Positions 27,556-35,538 of a stretch of DNA of 64,000 bases are shown here, piece after piece. Source of the DNA: Verrucomicrobiales bacterium (GTDB lineage Bacteria; Verrucomicrobiota; Verrucomicrobiia; Limisphaerales; J093). The translations under genes were made by a program, and so were the position numbers. The stretch lies in the NCBI GenBank assembly GCA_024233215.1, contig JACKPW010000020.1, positions 1-64,000 of the forward strand, read 5' to 3'. Under the pieces are notes generated by a model, which was not told the DNA's origin, made no database searches, and was given only the letters and a program-made list of their open reading frames with translations. Within the stretch, counting starts at the first letter, position 1. Each line of letters begins with the position of its first letter.

Positions 27556-30069
27556 ATGCGGCCGAACAGGACGACACCCACAACCAGGCTCCCCGTGGCA
27601 GGCGACCTTTGGCTTCGCGCCTTCCTCCTCGCGCTGTCGGGCGCGGCGGCGTTGATCTTCCAAGTCCTGTGGGTCAAGCAGCTCACGCTCGTCGTTGGGA
27701 TTGACGTGTATGCGGTGACCACGGGCGTGAGCGCCTTCTTTGGTGGACTTGCCCTCGGTGGACTCCTGCTCGGACGCCTCGCCGATCGCACGGCGCGACC
27801 CCTGCGGCTTTACGCGGTGCTCGAACTTGGCGTGGCGACGCTGGGGGTGGCAACGACCCTTGCCCTGCCGAACACGGCGCGGTGGTTCGCGGAGCTTGAG
27901 AACGGAAACGGGATGCTGGCCTGGGCGCTGGTCTTCGCGATCGTTGGCCTCCCGCCCGTTTTCATGGGGGGGATACTTCCGGCGGTGGTGTGCTCGCTGC
28001 GCGTCGCTTCCGACCGGATCGGGGTTGCTGGCGGGCGCCTGTATGCAGCGAACACGCTTGGCGCAATCCTTGGCGCGCTCGGTTCCACGTTTGTCCTCCT
28101 TCCCACGCTGGGAGTGCGGGGCACGGCCTTTGTCGCGGCTTCACTGGGCGCCGTGGCGGCCGGATGCGCGCTCTGGCTGGATCGAGGGGCGCGACCGGCA
28201 ACGCCGGACCAGGCGACCCAGGGGGCTGCGCCGGTGGCTCGGGGCGCCCTGGTGGCGGTGTTGCTTTACGCGATTGCGGGCGGCATTGCGATGGGTTACG
28301 AGATCGTCTGGTCGCAGGTGGTCGTTCCCTTCATGAGCACGCGCGCGTTCGCCTTTTCCGTCATGCTTGCGACCTATCTGACGGGGTTGGCGCTGGGGTC
28401 GGCGCTCTTCGCGCGTCGCGCTGACCGCGTCCGAAATCCCTGGGGCATGTTTGGACTGCTCATTGCGGCGGCCGGCCTGGTGGCGATGGTTGAGGTTGCC
28501 GTGCTGGGGCGCTGGATGCCGGCGCTGCAATCGGCGGTCGAGGCCGGGGTGTTTCAGCTGACCTCAAACCTCCTTGCCGGCATGTGCGCGCGCTTCGCCG
28601 TGGCGGCGGTGGTCATCGTTCTCGTGCCGACGTTGTTGCTGGGCGCCGCCTTCCCTGCAGCGTTGCGGTTGGTGGTGGATGCCGGTCATGTCGGGCGCGA
28701 CGTGGGCCGGGTGGTTGCTTGGAACACGCTGGGAGGCATCGCCGGCACGGTGATCACGGGGTTCGTGCTCGTGCCACGTTTTGGGCTCATCGGTTCGCTG
28801 GCCATTCTCGGTGTGGCGGCGTCTGTTCTGGGGTTGCTCGCGGTCCTGCAGGTTCGGGGAGCCTGGCGCGGCACGGGAGGCGGCACCTTCGTCGTCGCCG
28901 TTGCGGCGGTCGGCCTTGTCCTGCTGATGCCTTCCGACCGGTTGGCCAGGCTCCTGGTGGAGAATCGGGGCGGCACGCTGGTCTGTTACCGGGAGGGGCG
29001 CGGAGGGACCGTGGCGGTGCTGGAGCAGAACGCGGGCACGAAGCACTTTCGCCGGCTCTACATACAGGGTGTCTCCAATACGGGCGACACCCTGCCGTCG
29101 CTGCGGTACATGCGACTCCAGGCGTTGCTGCCGCTCGTGATCCACGGCGGCGAGCCGCAATCGGCATTGGTGATCGGGCTCGGGACCGGCATTACGGCGG
29201 GTGCGCTGCTGCAATACCCCGGGCTCGATCAGCGGGTTGTGGCCGAATTGCTGCCTGAGGTTGTGGAGGCGGCGCCGGTTTTCGCAGGCAACTTCAACGC
29301 CGCGAGCGATCCACGGCTGGAGATCCGGTTGCGTGATGGCCGGCGCGAATTGCTGGGCAACCCGCAGACTTACGATCTCATCACCCTGGAACCTCCGCCT
29401 CCGTCGGCGTCGGGGGTGGTCAATCTCTACTCGACCGGCTTCTACGAGCTGGCGCGAGCCCGCCTGAATCCCGGGGGCATCCTGGCCCAATGGCTGCCCT
29501 TGCCGACGCAGAACGTGGAGGACACCCGCTCGCTGGTCCGCAGTTTCCTGGAGGTATTTCCCCATGTGTCACTGTGGACCACCGAAGTGCATGAGATGCT
29601 GCTCCTCGGATCGGTGCAACCGCTCGACCTCGACGTCGCGCGAATCAGCGCACGTTTCAATCAACCCGGGGTCAGCGCCGCGCTGCGGGAAGTGGGTGTC
29701 GCGTCCCCCGAGGCGCTGTTGGCGACCTGGATCACCGACCGTCAAGGCCTCGAGACCTTCGCGGGGGATGCGTTGCCGGTGACCGATGACCGGCCGCGGA
29801 TCGAGTATGCGACCTGGGTGCGCCACGACGAACTGCAGCGGGTGCTGCCGGATCTGATTGGAGTGCGCACCGATCCGCCGGTCCGTGGCGCGGACGAGGA
29901 TTTCCAAACCCGGCTCCGGATCGAGCGCCAGCGATTGATGGTCTTCTATCAGGCCGCGCTCAACGCCCAGGCCGGTCATCCGGACCTTTGGGCCCGGGAC
30001 ATGAAGCGCCTGTTCGAGAGCGATCCCGAGAATCCCTATTTCCGGTGGTTTGGAACCAGTGAGGAGTAG
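27556..30069 (+). CDS. Membrane protein fused to a spermidine-synthase-like domain
   Basis: The product is 837 aa. The first about 460 residues hold roughly 12 hydrophobic segments, beginning LRAFLLALSGAAALIFQVLWV, with an MFS-like glycine pattern. The C-terminal part (about 480-760) is a spermidine-synthase-like SAM-binding domain with LVIGLGTGITAGALL and a catalytic-region DLITLEPPPPSASG. This fused layout is known in many bacteria, but its substrate is unsettled. Canonical polyamine synthase residues are only partly visible, so polyamine production should not be assumed. It stands between the sulfatase and HAD genes. Confidence 0.9.
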   Translation: MRPNRTTPTTRLPVAGDLWLRAFLLALSGAAALIFQVLWVKQLTLVVGIDVYAVTTGVSAFFGGLALGGLLLGRLADRTARPLRLYAVLELGVATLGVATTLALPNTARWFAELENGNGMLAWALVFAIVGLPPVFMGGILPAVVCSLRVASDRIGVAGGRLYAANTLGAILGALGSTFVLLPTLGVRGTAFVAASLGAVAAGCALWLDRGARPATPDQATQGAAPVARGALVAVLLYAIAGGIAMGYEIVWSQVVVPFMSTRAFAFSVMLATYLTGLALGSALFARRADRVRNPWGMFGLLIAAAGLVAMVEVAVLGRWMPALQSAVEAGVFQLTSNLLAGMCARFAVAAVVIVLVPTLLLGAAFPAALRLVVDAGHVGRDVGRVVAWNTLGGIAGTVITGFVLVPRFGLIGSLAILGVAASVLGLLAVLQVRGAWRGTGGGTFVVAVAAVGLVLLMPSDRLARLLVENRGGTLVCYREGRGGTVAVLEQNAGTKHFRRLYIQGVSNTGDTLPSLRYMRLQALLPLVIHGGEPQSALVIGLGTGITAGALLQYPGLDQRVVAELLPEVVEAAPVFAGNFNAASDPRLEIRLRDGRRELLGNPQTYDLITLEPPPPSASGVVNLYSTGFYELARARLNPGGILAQWLPLPTQNVEDTRSLVRSFLEVFPHVSLWTTEVHEMLLLGSVQPLDLDVARISARFNQPGVSAALREVGVASPEALLATWITDRQGLETFAGDALPVTDDRPRIEYATWVRHDELQRVLPDLIGVRTDPPVRGADEDFQTRLRIERQRLMVFYQAALNAQAGHPDLWARDMKRLFESDPENPYFRWFGTSEE

Positions 30070-30219
30070 ACTTCAAGGGGGGTGCCCGGCCAGAATGGGC
30101 CCAGAGGCAATCACTGTCCGGGCCGCCCGCGAGGTGGCGCGGGGACACCAGGCAGACGAACCCGGTCTTCAGCCGGATCATGCACGGGCAACAGCGACCA
30201 AACCTGAACCAGCACAACC

Positions 30220-31221
30220 ATGAAAGTGTTACCGAGACAGAACTGCAGGACCTTTGCCCTGATGGCCGCGTGGCTGCTCAGTCCATGCCTGGCCCAATCC
30301 GCGGACCCGCTGCCATCGTGGAACGACCGGGCTTCGAAACAGGCGATCCTCGCCTTCGTCGGAAAGGTGACGGAGGAAGGCTCGGCGGACTTCGTGCCGG
30401 TGCCAGAGCGGATCGCCGTGTTCGACAACGACGGCACACTTTGGTCCGAACAGCCGGTGTACTTTCAGGCGCTGTTCATCTTCGATCGGATCAAGGCACA
30501 GGCCCCGGAGCATCCGGAGTGGGGGGCGAAGGAGCCTTTCGCGTCGGTGCTGAAGGGGGATTTGAAGGCGGCGCTCGCGGGGGGCGTGCCGGCCCTGATG
30601 GAGATGACGGTGGCAACCCACGCCGGGCTGACCACCGGGGAGTTCGAGAAGATCGTCAAAGAGTGGATTCGCACGGCCCGGCATCCCGTGACCGGACGCG
30701 CCTACACGGACATGGTGTATCAGCCGATGCTCGAGTTGCTGACCTACCTGCGCGCGAATGGTTTCAAGACGTTCATTGTGTCCGGCGGTGGCATCGAGTT
30801 CATGCGGCCCTGGGCGGAACGCGTGTATGGGATTCCGCCCGAACAGGTCGTCGGCAGCAGCCTGGAGAAGCGCTATGAAGTGCGCGACGGCCAACCGGTC
30901 ATCGTGGGCCTCCCCGAAATCGGGTTCATTGACGACAAGGAGGGCAAACCGCTGGGGATCAACCTGCACATCGGCCGCCGCCCAATTTTCGCCGCCGGCA
31001 ATTCGGATGGCGACTTCCAGATGCTGGAGTGGACCACGACCGGCAAGGGACCGCGGTTTGGGTTGCTCATCCACCACACCGACGGTCGGCGGGAGTGGGC
31101 GTATGATCGGGAGTCGCACGTCGGCCGGTTGGCGCGGGGACTGGATGAAGCCCCCGAACGCGGCTGGACTGTGGTGGACATGAAGCGGGACTGGAACCGG
31201 GTCTTCGCCGGCGGTGAATAA
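30220..31221 (+). CDS. Secreted HAD-family phosphatase
   Basis: The product is 333 aa. A signal peptide (about 1-28, ending LAQSAD) suggests a periplasmic enzyme. HAD motif I is VFDNDGTLWSE with Asp69 (nucleophile) and Asp71. Motif II is FIVSGGGIEFMRPW, and motif III/IV lies in FAAGNSDGDFQMLEW. It resembles phosphoserine-phosphatase-like HAD hydrolases. The substrate is unknown. It is transcribed alone, with 150 bp upstream that show no clear promoter motif. Confidence 0.93.
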   Translation: MKVLPRQNCRTFALMAAWLLSPCLAQSADPLPSWNDRASKQAILAFVGKVTEEGSADFVPVPERIAVFDNDGTLWSEQPVYFQALFIFDRIKAQAPEHPEWGAKEPFASVLKGDLKAALAGGVPALMEMTVATHAGLTTGEFEKIVKEWIRTARHPVTGRAYTDMVYQPMLELLTYLRANGFKTFIVSGGGIEFMRPWAERVYGIPPEQVVGSSLEKRYEVRDGQPVIVGLPEIGFIDDKEGKPLGINLHIGRRPIFAAGNSDGDFQMLEWTTTGKGPRFGLLIHHTDGRREWAYDRESHVGRLARGLDEAPERGWTVVDMKRDWNRVFAGGE

Positions 31222-31230
31222 CGGTACGGC

Positions 31231-31333
31231 TCAGGCCAGCGGATTGCGGGTTTTCAGCGTCGGGAAGCGGCTGAGGTCGCGATCCACCGTCCACAACTCC
31301 TTCACCGCATGACCAGGGCAGCAAGCCGCGATG
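31231..31333 (-). pseudogene. C-terminal remnant of a PIN-domain gene
   Basis: Read on the minus strand, this gives an in-frame tail RIAACCPGHAVKELW followed by TVDRDLSRFPTLKTRNPLA and a stop. This is the usual end of VapC-type PIN proteins (an LWTADRDFSRFP-like segment ending in RNPL). No start or N-terminal two-thirds is present. The intact PIN gene at 31343-31744 ends just upstream of it, so the remnant is what remains of a second, older PIN gene. Confidence 0.65.
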
Positions 31334-31342
31334 CGCGGTCGC

Positions 31343-31744
31343 TTACTTGCGTGCGTTCCGGCTCCGTACGTGTGGGTAGTCGAGGATCCGGCGATCGGCG
31401 GTCACCAGGGTCCAGCCTTCGAGTCTTGCGGTGGCAACCAGGATCCGATCGGCCGGGTCTCGATGGAACTCTCCTGGCAACCGATAGGCCTCCGCCGCAA
31501 TGCGCGAGTCGAGTCGGGATTCGGGTGCGTTGAAGATCCGCCGCGTTTGCCCGATCCACATCTCGGCGTCACACGGGATCACGAGCCGGCCCGAATGGAC
31601 GAGTTGGGCCACCTCAAGAGCCGAGACGGCGGAGACGACCATTTCCGACTGCGGGTCCCTGAGGAGCGACAAGGTCTTGGGTCCCAGTTCCCGAGGGGTG
31701 ATCCTGAACCAGTTGAAGACATGCGTGTCGAGCAGGTATCTCAC
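31343..31744 (-). CDS. PIN-domain toxin (second module)
   Basis: The product is 133 aa. All four PIN acids are visible: Asp6 (YLLDTHVFNW), Glu44 (SALEVAQLV), Asp99 (HRDPADRILVATA) and Asp117 (LVTADRRIL). This form matches the PIN_Sll0205-like subgroup. The GTG start at 31744 overlaps the TGA stop of the antitoxin gene (GTGA), giving translational coupling; an ATG 20 codons upstream has no family match. It would act as an RNase when released from its antitoxin. Confidence 0.92.
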   Translation of the reverse strand: MRYLLDTHVFNWFRITPRELGPKTLSLLRDPQSEMVVSAVSALEVAQLVHSGRLVIPCDAEMWIGQTRRIFNAPESRLDSRIAAEAYRLPGEFHRDPADRILVATARLEGWTLVTADRRILDYPHVRSRNARK

Positions 31745-31974
31745 AGGCTTTCCCACTCTGCGGACTGGTCGGTCTCGACGATTTCGCCGGTGATTCGGGC
31801 GCAATCACTGCTGTCTCCCGGTACTCGGTCGGGGGTCGCCGGGTCCACCGCCGGCACCACTCGAGCCAGTGCCCGCCCGCGTTTGGTGACCAGGATACTC
31901 TCTCGTGAGTCGTGCACCTCGTTCAAGAGGCCAACACACCGCGCCTTGAACTCTGATACCAGGACCGACTTCAT
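31741..31974 (-). CDS. Phd/YefM-type antitoxin (second module)
   Basis: The product is 77 aa. It starts MKSVLVSEFKARCVGLLNEV, and the segment ILVTKRGRALARVVP is the Phd/YefM beta-hairpin. It lies first in the operon and overlaps the PIN toxin start by four bases. The C-terminal acidic tail (EIVETDQSAEWESL) should wrap the toxin. It differs clearly from the antitoxin at 25380-25643. Confidence 0.9.
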   Translation of the reverse strand: MKSVLVSEFKARCVGLLNEVHDSRESILVTKRGRALARVVPAVDPATPDRVPGDSSDCARITGEIVETDQSAEWESL

Positions 31975-32017
31975 GTCGCATGATATGGTCCGGAAATATG
32001 GTCATGTCAATCCACGA

Positions 32018-32036
32018 TCAGGCCAGCGGATTGCGG
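32018..32036. repeat. 19-bp direct repeat, second copy
   Basis: TCAGGCCAGCGGATTGCGG is identical to 31231-31249. The two copies flank the second Phd/PIN module, 787 bp apart. On the minus strand both encode the last codons of a PIN gene (Arg-Asn-Pro-Leu-Ala-stop). This indicates that the module lies between two PIN-gene 3' ends. Confidence 0.7.
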
Positions 32037-32225
32037 CAGCGGGCCACAGCCGCGCCCATGCCGGGCCGACCCCGACGCCGCGATGAGCGGATGGACGAGC
32101 ATTGCGCCGAGCATTGCGCCTTGCGGATGAGCTTCCGAGCCGGCAAGTTCCGGGGCTGTCAGGCAGACTGGGGCGGTGGTGGGCTGGAAGCCGCCGCGTG
32201 GCTGGCGGGCGATTGGGTTTTCTCC

Positions 32226-33047
32226 ATGAAGATAACTGTGACGGGCGCCCGGGGATTCCTGGGTAACGCGGTGGCCTGCGAACTTACCAGCCGCGGGCAT
32301 GAGGTATGCCGGTTGGCGCGGCCCGACTGGGACATGCTCGCGGTGGGGGCTTGGGAGGCGGTGCCGGAATCGGTCGAGATCCTCATTCACACCGCGGCCG
32401 CCTTCGGTGGGACCGCCCCGGAGGAACAACTCTGGAGGACCAATGTGGCGTGCCTGATGGGTTTGGTTCGTCGCAGTCTGGAACTCCAACGGCTTCGTCA
32501 CATCGTCTTCTGTTCGAGTGGGGCGGTCTATGCCCCCCAGCGGGAACCGGTGAGCTTGGCGACGCCGGTGCGTCCCACCACTGTCTACGGGATGACCAAG
32601 CTGCTTGGCGAAACCATGCTGCGCCAAGGTTGTGAAGCTCCGGTGACGTGTGTTCGACTGTTCTTCCCGTTCGGTCCGGGGCAGGGGCCAGGCAGACTGA
32701 TTCCCAGGCTTGTGCAGTCCATCCGGCGTGGGGAGAAGGTGATCCTTCAGGATTCGGGGGGCGGGCCGCGATTCAATCCCTTGCCGGTCGACCGGGCGGT
32801 GGCCTGCCTGGTGCGGGCGGCCGAGGCCGGGGGGGAGGAGAATCGGATCATCAATCTCGGCGGGCCCGTGGCGCTTGACATGCGGGAGTTGGCCGGGAGG
32901 ATTGGGGGCGTGGTCGGGCGAGTCCCGGACTTCCACATCCCCGGCAGTTCACCGACCCGCAGCCTCCACTGTGAGGTCACCAAAGATTCCGGGACCAATG
33001 AGGAATTCGAGAACACGCTGGTCGCCGCCATTTCCGCCGTCTCATGA
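32226..33047 (+). CDS. NAD-dependent epimerase/dehydratase
   Basis: The product is 273 aa. It begins MKITVTGARGFLGNAV with the GxxGxxG dinucleotide-binding loop (Gly7, Gly10, Gly13). The catalytic Tyr-x-x-x-Lys lies in TTVYGMTKLLGE, and CSSGAVYA precedes it. Extended SDR members act on nucleotide sugars. The ATG at 32226 is chosen because upstream codons read through the decayed region near the toxin module. Its TGA overlaps the ATG of the acyltransferase gene (ATGA), so the two proteins probably act in one pathway. Confidence 0.93.
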   Translation: MKITVTGARGFLGNAVACELTSRGHEVCRLARPDWDMLAVGAWEAVPESVEILIHTAAAFGGTAPEEQLWRTNVACLMGLVRRSLELQRLRHIVFCSSGAVYAPQREPVSLATPVRPTTVYGMTKLLGETMLRQGCEAPVTCVRLFFPFGPGQGPGRLIPRLVQSIRRGEKVILQDSGGGPRFNPLPVDRAVACLVRAAEAGGEENRIINLGGPVALDMRELAGRIGGVVGRVPDFHIPGSSPTRSLHCEVTKDSGTNEEFENTLVAAISAVS

Positions 33048-33574
33048 GTGATCGTATCCAGCAGTTCAGAAGCCATGGTTCCGGGGCGTTCCGGACCGAG
33101 GATTTTGGTCGGCTTGGCCGCAATGTCATTTTCGAAGCCGGGGTTCTTGTCTTCCACCCGGAGAACATCGAATTGGGCTCCAACATCTACGTGGGCCACA
33201 ACACCATGCTCAAGGGCTACCACCGCAACCGGCTTGTGATCGGCGACAATTCATGGATCGGCCAGGGCTGCTTCTTTCATGCCGGGGGAGGGATTTCGAT
33301 CGGTCAGCGCGTGGGGGTGGGACCGTTTGTGAAGATCATGTCCACCCGTCATGTGGAGGCAGGGCCGGACGTGCCCATCCTGTTTGCGCCAACCGAGGCG
33401 CTGCCGGTCTGCATCGAGGACGACTGCAACATTGGGATGGGGGCCATCATTCGTCCCGGAGTGACCATCGGACGAGGTTCTCAAATTGGCGCCGGGGCCG
33501 TGGTCACGCGGAGTGTGCCCGCCTACTCGGTGGCGGCGGGCGTGCCTGCCAAAGTGCTCCGCAGCCGCCTCTGA
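33044..33574 (+). CDS. Hexapeptide-repeat acyltransferase
   Basis: The product is 176 aa. It has left-handed beta-helix hexapeptide repeats (NIELGSNIYVGHNTM, then IGDNSWIGQGCFF, IGMGAIIRPGVTIGRGSQIGAG) and a C-terminal SVAAGVPAKVLR segment typical of NodL/WcaF/maltose-O-acetyltransferase relatives. It probably O- or N-acetylates a sugar of the surface glycan, in the cytoplasm. It is translationally coupled to the epimerase gene upstream by an ATGA overlap. Confidence 0.94.
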   Translation: MSDRIQQFRSHGSGAFRTEDFGRLGRNVIFEAGVLVFHPENIELGSNIYVGHNTMLKGYHRNRLVIGDNSWIGQGCFFHAGGGISIGQRVGVGPFVKIMSTRHVEAGPDVPILFAPTEALPVCIEDDCNIGMGAIIRPGVTIGRGSQIGAGAVVTRSVPAYSVAAGVPAKVLRSRL

Positions 33575-33675
33575 GAGAGCGGGGAACGAACTTCGCCGTC
33601 CCGGTGCCAGACGGCCTGGGACCCTATCAAACGTGCTTGGTACGCCTCATGGCAGCCTTGGTTGCTCGTGCGGGC

Positions 33676-34626
33676 CTACAGTTTTCGGAAAAACTCGGCC
33701 GTCCGTGCCACGCCTTCCTCCAGGTCCACCTGCGCCTTGAAGCCCAGATCCTCCTCGATCTTCCGGACGCTCGGAATCCGCAGACCGATGTCCGCCGACA
33801 ACGCGTCCTTGAAGATGATCTGCGATTTCGAGTTCAGGACGCGGCAGACCGTCTGGGCGAGCCCCAGCACGGTGATCACGGCGCGGGCGTTGCCGATGTT
33901 GTAGGACTGGCCGATCGCCTTGGGTGAGCTGAGACAGCGCATGAGGCATTCGACGAAATCGTCCACGTAACACCAGGCGCGGATCTGGGTGCCGTCGCCG
34001 TAAATGTAGATGTCCTCGTTCTTCAGGGCGCGCTTGATGAAGATCTGCATCGCGCCTTCACCGGTCTGGCCGGGACCATAGACATTGAACGGGCGGACGG
34101 TCACGGTCGGCATGCCGTGTTTCTGATGATAGGCCTTCACGAGATGTTCCCCGGCGAGCTTGCTTACCGCGTAGACCCAGCGGGCCTCCCCGGCGGAGCC
34201 GGACACGGTCAGGTCGCCTTCCGAGGAGTTGTAGGCCATGGAGCCGAATACCTCGGAGGTGGAGAAGTCGAGAAAGCGATCCTTCACGCCGTCCCGGGCA
34301 GCCGCCCGAAGCACGTTGGCGGTGCCAATCAGGTTGACCTCCCAGGTGCGGACCGGGTCGCGGATCACGGTGTCGATCCCCGCAATGGCCGCGGCGTGGA
34401 CCACCAGGTCCTGGCCCCGTAGCGCCGCATCCACCGTGGCCCCGTCCAGGACGTCGCCCTCGACCACCGTCAGGTTGGGATGATCCCGCAACCCGCTTCC
34501 GCTCAGCGTGTCCCGGGTGAAGTTGTCGTACACGGTGACGCGGTTGGCGTCGATCAACCGTCGGATGAGGGCGTTCGCAATGAAGCCCGCGCCGCCGGTG
34601 ATGAAGATGTTCTTGTTGTGGATCAT
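33676..34626 (-). CDS. NAD-dependent sugar-nucleotide epimerase/dehydratase
   Basis: The product is 316 aa. It starts MIHNKNIFITGGAGFIANAL, with the glycine-rich loop. Ser/Thr region DFSTSEVFG and the catalytic Tyr-x-x-x-Lys in WVYAVSKLAGEHLV are intact; VRPFNVYGPGQ follows. It resembles UDP-glucose 4-epimerase and UDP-glucuronate decarboxylase relatives; the product sugar cannot be fixed. It lies 11 bp downstream of a glycosyltransferase gene and is likely co-transcribed with it, convergent to the acyltransferase gene. Confidence 0.94.
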   Translation of the reverse strand: MIHNKNIFITGGAGFIANALIRRLIDANRVTVYDNFTRDTLSGSGLRDHPNLTVVEGDVLDGATVDAALRGQDLVVHAAAIAGIDTVIRDPVRTWEVNLIGTANVLRAAARDGVKDRFLDFSTSEVFGSMAYNSSEGDLTVSGSAGEARWVYAVSKLAGEHLVKAYHQKHGMPTVTVRPFNVYGPGQTGEGAMQIFIKRALKNEDIYIYGDGTQIRAWCYVDDFVECLMRCLSSPKAIGQSYNIGNARAVITVLGLAQTVCRVLNSKSQIIFKDALSADIGLRIPSVRKIEEDLGFKAQVDLEEGVARTAEFFRKL

Positions 34627-34637
34627 AGGGTGAGGGT

Positions 34638-35393
34638 TCAAAGTTGCCAGTGTTCCGCGATCCACGGCGCCGGCCGGGCACGTCGGTGGAGTTTCTTGTG
34701 CCAGAAACCGGCGATGGCCTCGTCCGGGTCGGGCCGTCCGTGGAACACGAGCACCCGGCAGCGCGCCGGAGGCTTCGGCGTGGTCAGGAGGTTCAACGGA
34801 AAGACCGGTCGGCAGTGGAACTTGAAACTGCGCACCCATTCCTCGGGCCACCAGGCCAGGTCCCGGAAGGCATAGGTGAGGAACTCCTGGTCCCCGTTGA
34901 ACACGGACTGATCCTCGGCGCGCGGGCCTTCGGCCAGGAGTTTCTCGAAGACGTAGTTCGAAGCCCCGGCCTCAAACCGGTACACGGACGAGTTCCCCGC
35001 CGGCGGGCGTCCGCCGATGACTGCCTTCCGCCAGGCCACCCAGTTGTGGATCATGCAGGGGCGACCGGGTTCGTGGTCAAACAACTCGTCAAGGCCGCCC
35101 ATGACGGCGACATCGAGGTCGAGGAAGAGGGTCGGACCCCGCAGGCCGCCAAAGCCGTCGCGCGTCGGAAGCACTTTTGCCAGGATGTCCGGCCAGCCGC
35201 GCTGGATGCCCGGGTTTTCCGGAAACGGAATGACGCGGATGTCCTCATCCAGGCCGGCGGGATCGTCCGTGCAGCAATGGAATCGATGGGGGCGTCGCAG
35301 GTGACGGCGCACCGAGCGGTGCAGGATGTTGACGTAGTTCGCCCCGTAGCGGGTTCCCCACTTCAGGCACAGGACATTGACGGGTTCACTCAT
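34638..35393 (-). CDS. Putative glycosyltransferase (GT8-like)
   Basis: The product is 251 aa. It begins MSEPVNVLCLKWGTRYGANY, then RRPHRFHCCTDDPAGLDEDI. The likely metal-binding DxD is in PTLFLDLDVAVMGGLDELF. These features recall GT-A transferases of the GT8-like type found in glycan clusters. No membrane segment is seen. It is the first gene of a pair with the epimerase downstream. The family assignment is moderate; an N-terminal start at the ATG at 35393 fits the motif position. Confidence 0.8.
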   Translation of the reverse strand: MSEPVNVLCLKWGTRYGANYVNILHRSVRRHLRRPHRFHCCTDDPAGLDEDIRVIPFPENPGIQRGWPDILAKVLPTRDGFGGLRGPTLFLDLDVAVMGGLDELFDHEPGRPCMIHNWVAWRKAVIGGRPPAGNSSVYRFEAGASNYVFEKLLAEGPRAEDQSVFNGDQEFLTYAFRDLAWWPEEWVRSFKFHCRPVFPLNLLTTPKPPARCRVLVFHGRPDPDEAIAGFWHKKLHRRARPAPWIAEHWQL

Positions 35394-35426
35394 CTAACGA
35401 ACGGCTTGGAGCCTGCCTTCCGAATC

Positions 35427-35451
35427 GTAGCAGCCGACGTGAAGTGGCTCA
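35427..35451. repeat. Short dispersed repeat of the GTAGCAGCCGACGT type
   Basis: GTAGCAGCCGACGTGAAG followed by TGGCTC resembles the recurring intergenic sequence in this group in which a GTAGC start precedes a GCCGAC hairpin core (compare 38079-38100 and 57268-57288). Only one arm is clear here. It lies between the glycosyltransferase and ABC-exporter genes. Confidence 0.4.
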
Positions 35452-35538
35452 AATCCTCCCGCATAACAGCCCAAGGCAACAGAGTGGATCTTCATGCCGT
35501 GGCTGCCACCTGGTTGCGAGGGATGCGCGGACATGCGG

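Noticed and set aside
30070..30219. Possible small gene between the spermidine-synthase-like and HAD genes
   Set aside because: No ribosome site, no family match and only short frames.
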